Shown here piece after piece: positions 10,057-19,188 of a DNA stretch of 64,000 bases (position 1 is the stretch's first letter; every line of letters starts with the position of its first letter). The translations under genes and the position numbers were made by a program. Below the pieces are notes generated by a model that was not told where the DNA came from, made no database searches, and saw only the letters and a list, made by a program, of their open reading frames with translations. Source of the stretch: Brachybacterium sp. Z12 (lineage in GTDB: Bacteria; Actinomycetota; Actinomycetes; Actinomycetales; Dermabacteraceae); the NCBI RefSeq assembly GCF_014400405.1, contig NZ_CP060496.1, forward strand, positions 930,001-994,000, written 5' to 3'.

Positions 10057-10506
10057 TCACCGGGTGACGCGGTGGATCTTCTCCTGCTGCTTGCGCAGCT
10101 TCCGGATGGTCCAGCTCATCTGCATCATCCGCACCGAGCCGACCAGCGCCATCACCAGCGCGCCCGCGATCGCCGCGAGCAGCATGGCGATGCCGAGCGG
10201 GAGATCGAACTCGGTGGCGAAATACTGGAACCCGGCGGTCTGGTTGTTCTGCAGCACGAAGATCAGCAGCATCACCAGGATGATGGCGCCGAGGATCAGG
10301 CCGATCCACATGCCAGCGGTCTTCCCGCCTCCGCCGCCGACGGGCTCCACGGCCTCGGTTCCCGGTTCCGGCTCCTGCGGGCGTTCGGCGGCGCGGCGCC
10401 CGGTGACCGGAGCCTCGGGGTCTGCGGGGCTTTCAGGGGCGGGGGAGTCGGGGCGGCCAGCGCCGTCCGCTCCGGTGGGGCGGATGGGATCGTCGGATGA
10501 GCGCAT
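10057..10506 (-). CDS. LapA-like (DUF1049) membrane protein
   Basis: This 149-residue protein has a disordered, Pro/Glu-rich N-terminal tail of about 65 residues, then two TM segments (GMWIGLILGAIILVMLLIFV and LGIAMLLAAIAGALVMALVG). Between them is QNNQTAGFQYFATEFDLPLG, the conserved LapA/DUF1049 linker. The C-terminus is basic (RKLRKQQEKIHRVTR). LapA proteins are envelope proteins linked in E. coli to lipopolysaccharide synthesis; their role in Gram-positives is unknown. It lies upstream of the response regulator on the same strand, with a 54-base gap. Intact. Confidence 0.85.
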   Translation of the reverse strand: MRSSDDPIRPTGADGAGRPDSPAPESPADPEAPVTGRRAAERPQEPEPGTEAVEPVGGGGGKTAGMWIGLILGAIILVMLLIFVLQNNQTAGFQYFATEFDLPLGIAMLLAAIAGALVMALVGSVRMMQMSWTIRKLRKQQEKIHRVTR

Positions 10507-10581
10507 GTCGATCTCCTGGGGGACGGCCGACGGGACGGCGGCGGACGGGATGCGAGGCCCACTCTAACCAGCGTGCCCCGC

Positions 10582-12236
10582 TCAGTCCGCCTCTGCCGCG
10601 GCCTCCAGCTCGTCGGCGTCCATGATCGTGTAGGCGTAGCCCTGCTCGGCGAGGAACCGCTGCCGGTGCGCGGCGTAGTCCTGGTCCTGGGTATCGCGCA
10701 TGACCACGGTGTAGAAGTGCGCCGTGCGCCCGTCTGCCTTGGGCCGCAGCAGCCGTCCCAGCCGCTGCGCCTCCTCCTGACGGGAGCCGAAGGCGCCGGA
10801 GACCTGCACCGCCACGGAAGCCTCCGGCAGGTCGATCGAGAAGTTCGCGACCTTCGAGACGACCAGGCGGTCGATCTCCCCGGCGCGGAAGGCGTCGAAC
10901 AGCTGCTGGCGGCGCTTGACCGGGGTCTTCCCGGTGATCAGATCCGCGCCGAGGCGCTCAGAGATCTCCTCCAGCTGATCGATGAACTGCCCGATCACGA
11001 GCATCGGCTCGCCCGGGTGGCGGGCCGCGATCTTCTCCACCACCGCGATCTTCGCGCCATGGGCGGCGCCCAGGCGAGGGCGGTCCGCAGCGTCCGCCAT
11101 CGCGTACGCCATCCTGTCCGCGGACGGCATCGCCACCCGCACCTCGGTGCAGTCCGCCGGCGCGATGTAGCCCTGCGCCTCGATGTCCTTCCAGGGGGCG
11201 TCGTAGCGCTTGGGGCCGATCAGGAGAACACCTCACCCTCCCGGCCGTCCTCGCGCACCAGCGTCGCCGTCAGCCCCAGGCGGCGCCGCGCCTGCAGATC
11301 AGCGGTCATCCGGAACACCGGTGCTGGCAGCAGATGGACCTCGTCGTAGACGATCAGGCCCCAGTCCCGGGCGCTCATCAGCTCCAGGTGCGGGTGGATG
11401 CCCTTCCGCTTCAGGGTGAGCACCTGGTAGGTCGCGATCGTCACCGGGCGCACCTCCTTGGAGGCTCCCGAGTACTCGCCGATCTCGTCCTCGGTGAGCG
11501 AGGTGCGGCGCAGCAGCTCGTCCCGCCACTGCCGCGCGGAGACGGTCGAGGTCACCAGGATCAGCGTGGTCCGCTGCATGGAGGCCATCGCGCCGGCGCC
11601 GACGAGGGTCTTGCCCGCACCGCACGGCAGCACCACCACGCCGCTGCCGCCGTGCCGGAAGCCGTCCACGGCCTCCTGCTGGTAGGGCCGCAGCTGCCAG
11701 TCCTCCTCGCGCAGGGCGATCGGATGAGCCTCGCCGTCGACGTAGCCGGCGTGATCCTCTGCCGGCCAGCCGAGCTTCAGCAGCGCCTGTTTGAGGGCGC
11801 CCCGTTCCGAGGGATGGACCACGATCGTGGTCTCGTCGAGACGGTCCCCGAGCATCCCCTGGATCCGCTTGGTCCGTGAGACCTCCTCGAGCACCGCCCG
11901 GTCCAGAGCGTGCAGCACCAGCCCGTGCACCGGATCGGAGCGCAGCTGGAGCCTGCCGTAGCGGTCCATCGTGTCCGCCACGTCGATCAGCAGCGAGTGC
12001 GGGACCGGGTAGCGGGAGTGGTCCACCAGCGCGGCGACCACCGACTCCGCGTCGTATCCGGCGGCCCGCGCGTTCCACAGCCCGAGATCGGTGATGCGGT
12101 AGGTGTGCACGTGCTCGGGGGCGCGCTCGAGCTCCGCGAAAGCGGCGATCGCGATCCGCGCGGTCTGCGCAGAGGGATGATCGACCTCGAGCAGGAGGGA
12201 CTTGTCGCTCTGGACGATGAGGGGGCCGTCGGTCAT
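10582..12236 (-). CDS. XPB-type superfamily 2 DNA helicase (one frameshift)
   Basis: This is a bacterial homologue of the XPB/ERCC3 repair helicase. After an N-terminal domain of about 180 residues, the helicase core begins with the Q-like LRPYQQEAVDGF, Walker A VLPCGAGKTLVG, motif II VYDEVHLLPA and motif III GLTATLVREDG. Near 11224 the frame breaks at GTTCTCCTGATC, where one C is missing. The second RecA domain follows: VIGQFIDQLEEI, then QVSGAFGSRQEEAQRLGRLL with motif VI. The joined length is about 551 residues, normal for bacterial XPB. The partner-type Helicase_C_3 gene is about 3 kb away at 15253-17423. A strong hairpin at 12268-12313 separates it from the gene behind. Confidence 0.93.
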
Positions 12237-12267
12237 CCGCCCAGGCTACGCGGCATCCCAGGCGGAG

Positions 12268-12313
12268 CGAGGGGCCGACGGGGTGAGCCGCAGCTCTCCC
12301 CGTCGGCCCCTCG
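12268..12313 (-). terminator. Strong hairpin terminator between membrane gene and XPB gene
   Basis: A perfect 16-base stem (12268-12283 pairing with 12298-12313) with a 14-base loop lies 18 bases past the stop of the membrane gene. There is no T-tract, which is common in high-GC actinobacteria. It probably ends transcription from the membrane gene. Confidence 0.7.
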
Positions 12314-12330
12314 GGCGACGTGCGCGCGGT

Positions 12331-13001
12331 TCAGGCCCTCGTGGGCTCCGGCAGCCAGCGACCGTTCAGCCGCTCGTACAGCCCGAGCGAGAACAGCATG
12401 ACGAACGGCGCGAGCACGATGACACCGATGATGATGGTGGACGCCGTGGTGACGAGCATGATCACGAGGTAGGCGACGATCGACGTGGCCAGATTCGACG
12501 TCACCAGGGCGAAGCTCTCCTTCAGCGCTTCCACGGGGAGGCACCGCGCAGCGCCGCAGGAACCGCGAACATGAACAGCACGGCCGCGATGAGGTCGGGG
12601 ATGTAGAAGAGCAGCATGCCGAGGAAGACGATCGCTCCGTACAGCAGCACGGTGAGCACGATGCGCATCGGCCCGATCATCGCCTGACCGATCGAGGGGC
12701 GACCGCCTTCGCGGACGATCTCGGCGGCTCGGGCCGCGCCCGACTGCCACAGCAGGGAGAACGGCATCGCCAGCGATGCCGCCACCGATGATCACCAAAT
12801 AGATGACGCTGAAAATGAGCCCGCTGACCAGGTACGTCACCGGGTTCCTCAGCAGCGCATTGCCGGCGAACGAAAGCGCTGCGCCGAGGTCCGCACCGAG
12901 GTCGCCCCGGGAGCCGGCCCGGAGACCGGCATCTGCTCGGGCGCGGGGGAGGGCTGGGCGTAGGGGTCATGCGGGGGGGGGGGAGGGGGAGGGAGGGTCA
13001 T
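12331..13001 (-). CDS. Membrane protein with proline-rich N-terminus (three frameshifts)
   Basis: From ATG 13001 the protein starts MTLPPPPPPPHDPYAQPSPA, partly encoded by an 11-base G run on the given strand. Hydrophobic segments follow in different frames: VTYLVSGLIFSVIYLVIIGG, then MRIVLTVLLYGAIVFLGMLL and LIAAVLFMFAVPAALRG, then IVAYLVIMLVTTASTIIIGV. Breaks fall near 12907, 12785 and 12537, the last a missing C in a CCCC run. The joined length is about 223 residues with at least five TM segments. A Pro-rich tail followed by such a domain is common in uncharacterised actinobacterial membrane proteins. The function is unknown. Confidence 0.6.
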
Positions 13002-13147
13002 CTGCTGCTTCTCTCGGAGTTCGCAGTCGGACAGGAAACCCCCGCGGTACGTGGCCGGTGAGGGATCCAGCGACTGGTGGAGGGGCTTCCTGGGGGCCAT
13101 TACGCGGCAAGCCCTGGCACGCCCGGCAGACAACGTGCGCTGTTCAC

Positions 13148-13153
13148 TAGAAT
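13148..13153 (+). promoter_or_regulatory. Candidate -10 box (TAGAAT) upstream of gnd
   Basis: TAGAAT lies 89 bases before the gnd start in the 240-base divergent gap 13002-13241. No convincing -35 box is visible at the usual distance, so this is tentative. Confidence 0.3.
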
Positions 13154-13241
13154 GGGCGACGATGGACCGGGCCCCGTCCGTCGAGCATCTCGGCGCAGCG
13201 TTCCGGCCCGGCTCGACAGTCACCTGATCTGAGGAGAACCC

Positions 13242-14702
13242 ATGGCTAGCTTCACTCCGTCCCCCGCCGATGTGGCGGACATCGGTGTCACCGGTATGGC
13301 GGTGATGGGCTCCAACCTGGCCCGCAACTTCGCCCGCAACGGCTTCAAGGTCGCGATCCACAACCGCAGCGTCGGCAAGACCGAGAAGGTCATCGCCGAT
13401 CACGGGGCCGACGGAGAGTTCTACCCCTCGGAGTCCATGGCCGACTTCGTCGCCTCGCTGCAGAAGCCGCGTGTGGCGCTCATCATGGTCAAGGCCGGCG
13501 GCCCGACCGACGCCGTGATCGATGAGCTCGCGAGCCTGATGGATGAGGGCGACATCATCGTCGACGCCGGCAACGCCCTGTTCGGCGACACCCGCCGCCG
13601 CGAGGCCGCGCTGCGCGAGAAGGGTCTGCACTTCGTGGGCTCCGGCGTCTCCGGCGGTGAGGAGGGCGCCCTGAACGGCCCTTCGATCATGCCCGGCGGC
13701 ACCAAGGAGTCCTACGATCGCCTCGGCCCCATGTTCGAGAAGATCTCCGCGCACGTCGACGGCGTGCCCTGCTGCACCCACGTCGGCGCCGATGGTGCCG
13801 GCCATTTCGTGAAGATGGTCCACAACGGCATCGAGTACGCCGACATGCAGGTCATCTCCGAGGCCTACGACCTCATGACCAAGGCCCTGGGCATGGGCGC
13901 CTCCGAGATCGGCGACGTGTTCGCCGAGTGGAACCAGGGCGATCTCGAGTCCTTCCTCATCGAGATCACCGCCGAGGTGCTCCACCACACCGACGCCACC
14001 TCCGGCAAGCCGTTCGTGGACGTCATCCTCGACCGCGCCGCCCAGAAGGGCACCGGCGCCTGGACCGTGCAGACGGCCCTGGATCTCGGCGTCCCGGTCA
14101 CCGGCATCGCCGAGGCCACCTTCGCCCGCTCCGTCTCCGGCTCCACCCCGCAGCGCGAGGCCGGCCGCAAGGTGCTGCCCGCCGAGGCGCAGAGCCTCGA
14201 GATCGCCGACAAGGCCCAGTTCATCGACGACCTCCAGAAGGCGCTCTACGCCGCGAAGCTGGTCTCCTATTCGCAGGGCTTCGACGAGATCGCCGCCGGT
14301 GCCGAGGAGTTCGGCTGGGACATCGACCTGGGTGCGATGGCCCGGATCTGGCGCGGCGGCTGCATCATCCGCGCCCGCTTCCTCAACCGCATCACCGAGG
14401 CCTACGAGCGTGACGCCAAGCTCCCGCTGCTGCTGGCGGACGAGTACTTCACCACCGAGATCGCCAAGTGCATCCCGGCATGGCGCCGCATCGTGGCCTT
14501 CGCAGCCACCAGCGGCTACCCGGTGCCGGTGTTCTCCTCGACCCTGTCGTACTACGACGCAGTCCGCGCCGAGCGCCTCCCGGCCGCCCTGGTCCAGGCC
14601 CAGCGCGACTACTTCGGTGCGCACACCTACCAGCGCGTCGACGCCGAGGGCACCTTCCACGTGGAGTGGTCCGAGGACCGTCGCGAGACCAAGCAGGACT
14701 GA
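13242..14702 (+). CDS. gnd: 6-phosphogluconate dehydrogenase, decarboxylating
   Basis: This cytoplasmic enzyme oxidises and decarboxylates 6-phosphogluconate to ribulose 5-phosphate, giving NADPH in the pentose phosphate pathway. The N-terminal Rossmann motif is GVTGMAVMGSNLARN, followed by NRS at the end of the second strand, which fits NADP preference. The substrate signature is GSGVSGGEEGALNGPSIMPG, and the catalytic Lys and Asn lie in GHFVKMVHNGIEYADMQ. The C-terminal dimer region has WRGGCIIRARFLNRI and SYYDAVRAERLPAALVQAQR. Its 486 residues match the long (dimeric) form. ATG 13242 follows GAGGAGAA. Intact; a perfect hairpin lies downstream. Confidence 0.97.
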   Translation: MASFTPSPADVADIGVTGMAVMGSNLARNFARNGFKVAIHNRSVGKTEKVIADHGADGEFYPSESMADFVASLQKPRVALIMVKAGGPTDAVIDELASLMDEGDIIVDAGNALFGDTRRREAALREKGLHFVGSGVSGGEEGALNGPSIMPGGTKESYDRLGPMFEKISAHVDGVPCCTHVGADGAGHFVKMVHNGIEYADMQVISEAYDLMTKALGMGASEIGDVFAEWNQGDLESFLIEITAEVLHHTDATSGKPFVDVILDRAAQKGTGAWTVQTALDLGVPVTGIAEATFARSVSGSTPQREAGRKVLPAEAQSLEIADKAQFIDDLQKALYAAKLVSYSQGFDEIAAGAEEFGWDIDLGAMARIWRGGCIIRARFLNRITEAYERDAKLPLLLADEYFTTEIAKCIPAWRRIVAFAATSGYPVPVFSSTLSYYDAVRAERLPAALVQAQRDYFGAHTYQRVDAEGTFHVEWSEDRRETKQD

Positions 14703-14763
14703 TCGACGTACTGCGAGGGACGAGCGGTAGGAGATCAGTCGATCTGACGCAGGACTGATCGCA

Positions 14764-14803
14764 TGAGAAAAGCCCCGGACCACCAGGTCCGGGGCTTTTC
14801 TCA
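14764..14803. terminator. Bidirectional terminator between gnd and the small membrane gene
   Basis: A perfect 18-base inverted repeat (14764-14781 and 14786-14803, loop ACCA) ends in A/T-rich outer arms. This gives a run of T on both strands. It sits between two convergent genes and can serve both. Confidence 0.9.
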
Positions 14804-14820
14804 TTGAGCGTCGCTGAGGC

Positions 14821-15090
14821 TCAGTAGGTCGATGCGGTACCTACCATCGCGACGATGAACACCACGTAGATGATGATGAAGATGATGGCGAGGGCCCACA
14901 TGATCGCGAACGCGATCCATGCCCACTTCGTGAACTTCTTGGCGGTCTCCGGCTCCTGGTCCGCCTTCAGGTAGCCGAGCAGACCGAGCACACCGGGGAT
15001 CGCGCCGCCGCAGAGGAATCCGACGATGGTGGCGATCAGTGCGTTCTTCTTCAGCTTCTCGATGTCGTAGCCCGAGTTGGGTACGGTCAT
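14821..15090 (-). CDS. Small two-TM membrane protein
   Basis: This 89-residue protein starts at ATG 15090 (MTVPNSGYDIEKLKKNALIA), with GAAGGGGA upstream in the coding direction. A longer reading to 15201 exists but lacks such a site. Two hydrophobic segments (ALIATIVGFLCGGAIPGVLG and WIAFAIMWALAIIFIIIYVV) flank a charged loop (LKADQEPETAKKFTK). Small proteins with this arrangement are common in actinobacteria and uncharacterised. It converges on gnd across the shared terminator. Confidence 0.65.
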   Translation of the reverse strand: MTVPNSGYDIEKLKKNALIATIVGFLCGGAIPGVLGLLGYLKADQEPETAKKFTKWAWIAFAIMWALAIIFIIIYVVFIVAMVGTASTY

Positions 15091-15252
15091 GGGAGTCCCC
15101 TTCTTCCTGATGATCGTTCCCGGAGTCGCTGCTGACTCCGGACCCAGGTCGGGTGTCCTCGACTGTTCCGGTCCTGGCGAGCCGAATACTACCGTGAGCA
15201 CGGGGTGGTTCCGCTATGGGGAGCACTCCCCATGGCGGCGTGTCCACCGCAC

Positions 15253-17423
15253 TCAGCCGAGCGCCACCCGGTGGACCAGCACGGTGAACTCCTCGTCGCG
15301 CCCCGCCTCCCGGGCCCGCAGGCGCCCTCCTTCGAGGGAGAGCGGGAGCGCCTGTTTGACGACCACACCGCCGCGACCGTCGACGATCCCCAGCGGGATC
15401 TCCTCGCTGCGTGCGATCGCATCCAGCAGCCGATCGGTGACCGAGAGATCGGCCTCGCCCTCGTCCGCGGCGCGGAGCCGCGCCACCGCCTCGGCGGCCG
15501 GCACCCGCAGGTCCGGTCCGTCGATCGTCACCAGATCCGGCTCGGCAGAGCGCCCGCGCAGCGAATGGGTCAGCTCCTCGGGCACCGGCCTGCCGTCGGC
15601 CCCGACCGCCTGGGGCGACAGCCCCGCCTGGCGGGCGACCTGCAGGGCGAAACCGGGGTCCGAGAGGGTCACCGCGACCGTAGGTGCCAGACGGTGCAGG
15701 TCCAGGGGCTTCGCCTCCGGGGCGACCTGCAGCAGATCGAGCACCTCCGCCTCTGCGGTGAGCACGGTCGTGGCGCGCGAGACCTGCACCCTGCCGTGAC
15801 GGCGCTGCTCGTCCCGCAGCAGATAGGTCAGGGCCTGGGGCACGGGGGAGCGGGAGACCTCCTCGAGCAGGATCAGCAGCGCCTCCGCATCCCGACCGTC
15901 ACCGAGCGCGCGGCGCACGGCGGCAGCGGTGAACCGGAGCGTGAGAGCGCCGCCGCGGGAGACCACCTCGGCCCAGTCCAGCAGGGGCATCAGGCGCTCG
16001 GCGGGGCGCCCGGGGATCACCGCGGTGAGGTCCGCGTCCAGCAGCACCTCCTCCACCGGCGCGGGCGCAGACTCCGAGAGTACGGCGGCCAGGCGCGCAT
16101 CGGCCTGCGTGATCTCTTCATCCAGCGCGAAGACCAGCTCGTGGCCGAGCACCGTGAGCGCCCCGCCGTCGAGCAGGCCCAGCGCCTGCCCCTCGAGCAA
16201 CAGCGCGGAAGTCTCCTCGCGGATCACCTCCGCGGGCACCAGCGGGAACGCCCAGGCCAGCGCAGCGACCAGGGACTCTTCGCTCGCGTCCACGCCCGGT
16301 GCGGTGCGCAGCAGGCGCAGCAGGCTACCGCGCCGGGTGCGGACCCCGCCGCGGCGGGTCATCTCCGACAGCAGCGAGCGGCCCGTACCACTCGAGTCAG
16401 GGGTCCCCCCACGGCGGCGACGTGATGACCTCGCGCCCACGCCAGCGCCAGCTCGGCCCAGCGCTGCTCCGGGCGCAGCTGACGGTGGCTGTCCCACTCC
16501 GCGGTGGGATGCCATTCCTCGCCGTCATGGCCGATCAGCCCGGCCTGCCAGGCGGACTGCAGGACCGTCGCGTAGGTCAGCAGCGGGGTGCCGGCTCGTT
16601 CGGCGAGGCGTCGCAGATCCCGCTGGGGAAGACCTCCTCGGCGCAGCACCCCGGCGGATCCTCGTCGAAACCGCGCACGGTCCCCAGCAGCCGCAGCGCC
16701 TCGAAGGCACGCTCGACGGCTTGGGCGGCGCGGGACCCGGGGATCCGCTCGGCGAGCTCAGGGCCGTCGGGCGAGGGTCGCAGGGCCACGTGGGTGCGGC
16801 GCACCCTGCCGTCCCGCAGGGCGAGCTGGACGGTCCGGGGATGGCCAGCGACTCGCCGTCGGCCACCACGATCCCCGCGGCGAGCAGGTCCGAGGCGAGC
16901 CGGCCGCTCCCGGCGACCGCGCTGGGCCCCCAGGCGAGCGCCTCGAGAACCTCCGGGAGGGTGGCTCGGGCCCGCTCCACCCGCTGGCGCGCCTCCTGCT
17001 CGGACGGATCCTCGGGGAGGGCGCGGCGAGCCCGGCCGACGTGCGCAGCCCGTCCCGCAGCGGACGGATCAGATGCAGCTCATCCTCTCCCCACACCAGG
17101 GCGAGGGTGATCAGCCGTTCGAGACCGGCGGCGATCGTCGCCGGAGCGGAGGAGACGGCGGCGGCCAGCTGTGCGGGGGAGGCGCCGTCCTCGAGCACCG
17201 CGAGGGCCTCGACCAGATGCAGCTCCGGCAGGGTCAGAGCCTCCAACGCGCGACGGGCGGAGGTGGACCCCGCGGCACGCGCCGCGAGCGGGCCGATCCC
17301 GCGCGGAAGGGGCGAGGTGAGATCCGGTCGGGCGACGAGCAGGGCCTCGAGGCGGTCGTCGCCGAACCGTCGCAGGGAGTCCGCGAGGGACCGGATCACA
17401 GCGGTCATGGTGCGATCCAGCAT
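15253..17423 (-). CDS. Helicase-associated protein (Helicase_C_3 / XPB N-like domain); four frameshifts
   Basis: This large protein of about 724 residues, once the frames are joined, starts MLDRTMTAVIRSLADSLRRF (an internal ATG at 17408 is possible). It contains Leu-rich winged-helix-like blocks such as LEALTLPELHLVEALAVLED, and a C-terminal region with ADLTAVIPGRPAERLMPLLD and DEEFTVLVHRVALG. It resembles the actinobacterial helicase-associated proteins that neighbour XPB, as Rv0862c does beside ercc3 in Mycobacterium tuberculosis. Frame changes lie near 17025, 16842, 16650 and 16405, the last at a six-base C run. The role is presumably in DNA repair with XPB, by genomic association only. 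Confidence 0.75.
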
Positions 17424-17466
17424 AGGGTGACCCGCTGTGAGGATGCGGGGGCACAGGCCCCGTCTC

Positions 17467-17543
17467 GCCCCTATAGCCCAATCGGCAGAGGCGGCCGACT
17501 TAAAATCGGCACAGTGCGGGTTCGAGTCCCGCTGGGGGTACCA
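17467..17543 (+). tRNA. tRNA with anticodon UAA (leucine codon UUA), class I fold
   Basis: A full cloverleaf can be drawn. The acceptor is GCCCCTA with TGGGGGT, discriminator A and an encoded CCA at 17541-17543. The D arm is GCCC...GGC with one weak pair. The anticodon stem is GCCGA/TCGGC with loop CTTAAAA, and the anticodon is TAA at 17501-17503. The variable loop has five bases (ACAGT), and the T arm is GCGGG-TTCGAGT-CCCGC. The odd point is the short variable loop, since bacterial tRNA-Leu normally has a long variable arm. Pair 1-72 is G-U and pair 6-67 is U-G. It is transcribed divergently from the helicase-associated gene. Confidence 0.85.
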
Positions 17544-17578
17544 CCGGGCCCGGCGCGTTCAACGGGCGAACACTGCGG

Positions 17579-18078
17579 TCAGCGGGCGAAGTGTCTGAGC
17601 AGTCGGCGCTGACGGTGTGAGAACAGCGCCCCCACCACCACTTGCAGCACGGGCCGTGGCAACGGCAGACGGGGCTCCAGCGCGAGGGTGTCGGTGACCC
17701 GGGTGCGATCCGGCGCGACGGCCTCGAGATCACGGCGATGTTCCCAGGACCGGGCCAATCTCATCGAGGAATACTCGTGGAAGCGGCGCGGGGCATCGAC
17801 CTCGACCAGGAACAGATCGTCGTATTCGACGGGCAGCACACCCCGAGGCGCAGCCACGCTCGGCCCAGGGGGCGGCCCACGAGATCCGCGGTGATCACCG
17901 CCGCCTCGAGCTCCCGGGGCATCGTCATGCTCAGCCAGGGCCGCAGCTCGTCGTCGATGCCTGCGGGGGTGGCGATACGTGCCCAGACTTCCTCCCGCGG
18001 CGCCGGTACGAGCACCGTGCGTCGCACCTCGACCCGGCAGCGCGGGGACGGGCTGGTGGTGCTCACGAGTGGGTTCAT
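17579..18078 (-). CDS. SRPBCC-like (polyketide cyclase/START fold) protein (one frameshift)
   Basis: From ATG 18078 the N-terminal half has VEVRRTVLVPAPREEVWARI and PWLSMTMPRE, typical of the first strand and helix of SRPBCC ligand-binding domains. Near 17844 one G is missing from a G run; the second half then reads VEYDDLFLVEVDAPRRFHEY, LARSWEHRRDLEAV and VVGALFSHRQRRLLRHFAR in the next frame. Joined, it has about 166 residues. The ligand is unknown. It is divergent from the YggS-like gene (63-base gap) and ends just after the tRNA. Confidence 0.65.
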
Positions 18079-18141
18079 CGCGGCGGGCTCTCCTCGGTGC
18101 GCGGCTGAGGCTGACGCTATCGGTGCCGCGGCTCGGCCACA

Positions 18142-18916
18142 ATGGAGGGCATGACCACCCGTGCTGACGACTCGACCCAGTCTTCCGAGGTGGCCGAGCA
18201 GGCTGAACTGCTGGCCCCCGCCTCGATGACGTCCTCGCGCGCCTCGATGCCGCCGCCGAGCGGGCGGGCCACGACGGCCGCGAGATCACCGTGCTGCTGG
18301 CCACGAAGACCCGTACCCCGCCCGAGATCGCGGCGGCGGTGGAACTGCTGAGGGAGCGGGGACGCCGTGTCGCCGTGGGCGAGAACCGGGCCCAGGAGAT
18401 CTCCAAGCACGCCGATCCGCTGCTCGCGGAGAACGGGGTGCCGCGCCACTTCATCGGCCGGCTCCAGACCAACAAGGCTCGCGACGTGGTCGCCTTCGCC
18501 GAGATGATCCACAGCGTGGACCGTGAGGGCATCGCCGATGCACTCGAGCGCCGTGCCGAGACCGCCGGCCTGAGCAGGGACGTGCTGGTGCAGGTCAACA
18601 CGTCCGGTGAGGAGTCCAAGGGCGGCTTCTCCCCACGGTCGAGGCGATCGCGCCGATGGTGGAGCGCCTGCGGGCCAGCACCGTGCTGCGGCCCGTCGGC
18701 CTGATGACCATCGGGGCGAACTCGAGCGACGATGCCGCGGTCCGCGCCTCGCTGCAGCTGCTGCGCCGGCTGCGGGACGAGGTGCGCGATCAGCTCGGGG
18801 CGGAGGAGCTGACCGAGCTGTCGATGGGCATGAGCGGCGACCTCGAGATCGCTGTCGAGGAGGGGGCGACGATCGTCCGGGTCGGTTCGGCGGTCTTCGG
18901 CCCCCGCCCCGCCTGA
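18142..18916 (+). CDS. YggS/PLPBP-family pyridoxal-phosphate protein (two frameshifts)
   Basis: This is a homologue of YggS, a non-enzymatic PLP-binding protein involved in PLP homeostasis. The PLP lysine is in TVLLATKTRTP, followed by GENRAQEI, HFIGRLQTNKAR, LVQVNTSGEESKGGF and the C-terminal LSMGMSGDLEIAVEEGATIVRVG, the family signatures in the right order. Frame breaks fall in C runs near 18214 (CCCCC) and 18634 (CCCC). The joined length is about 258 residues. ATG 18142 could be leaderless; ATG 18151 is an alternative. In many actinobacteria this gene sits near ftsZ; that is not seen here. Confidence 0.9.
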
Positions 18917-19188
18917 CCCAGGGGACCGCAGGGGACGGCGGCGGGGCGCTCGCGGGCACGGCCCGCATGCCCGCTGTGACCTGATCCACCCTGCCGCGGG
19001 GGTGAGCATCCCTGGTGTCGACGGGCCGGCGCGCATAGCGTGGTCTCCGAGGTGCCGAGCGCGGATGCAGAGCCGTGGCGGCACCTTCGTCGTGCCCGCT
19101 CCGCGGCGACGGCGCCCACGGTTCGTGCCCCGGTCCCACGGTTCGCGCCGTTGTCGCGTCGGCCGGAATCCTGCGCCGGGAGGTGCCT

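Noticed and set aside
12973..12983. 11-base G run as a phase-variation tract
   Set aside because: It encodes prolines in a Pro-rich tail. Phase variation cannot be judged when the sequence has widespread run-length errors.
12849..14804. 651-residue minus-strand frame opposite gnd
   Set aside because: Most of it is antisense to the intact gnd gene; only the start of the Pro-rich membrane protein near its end is real.
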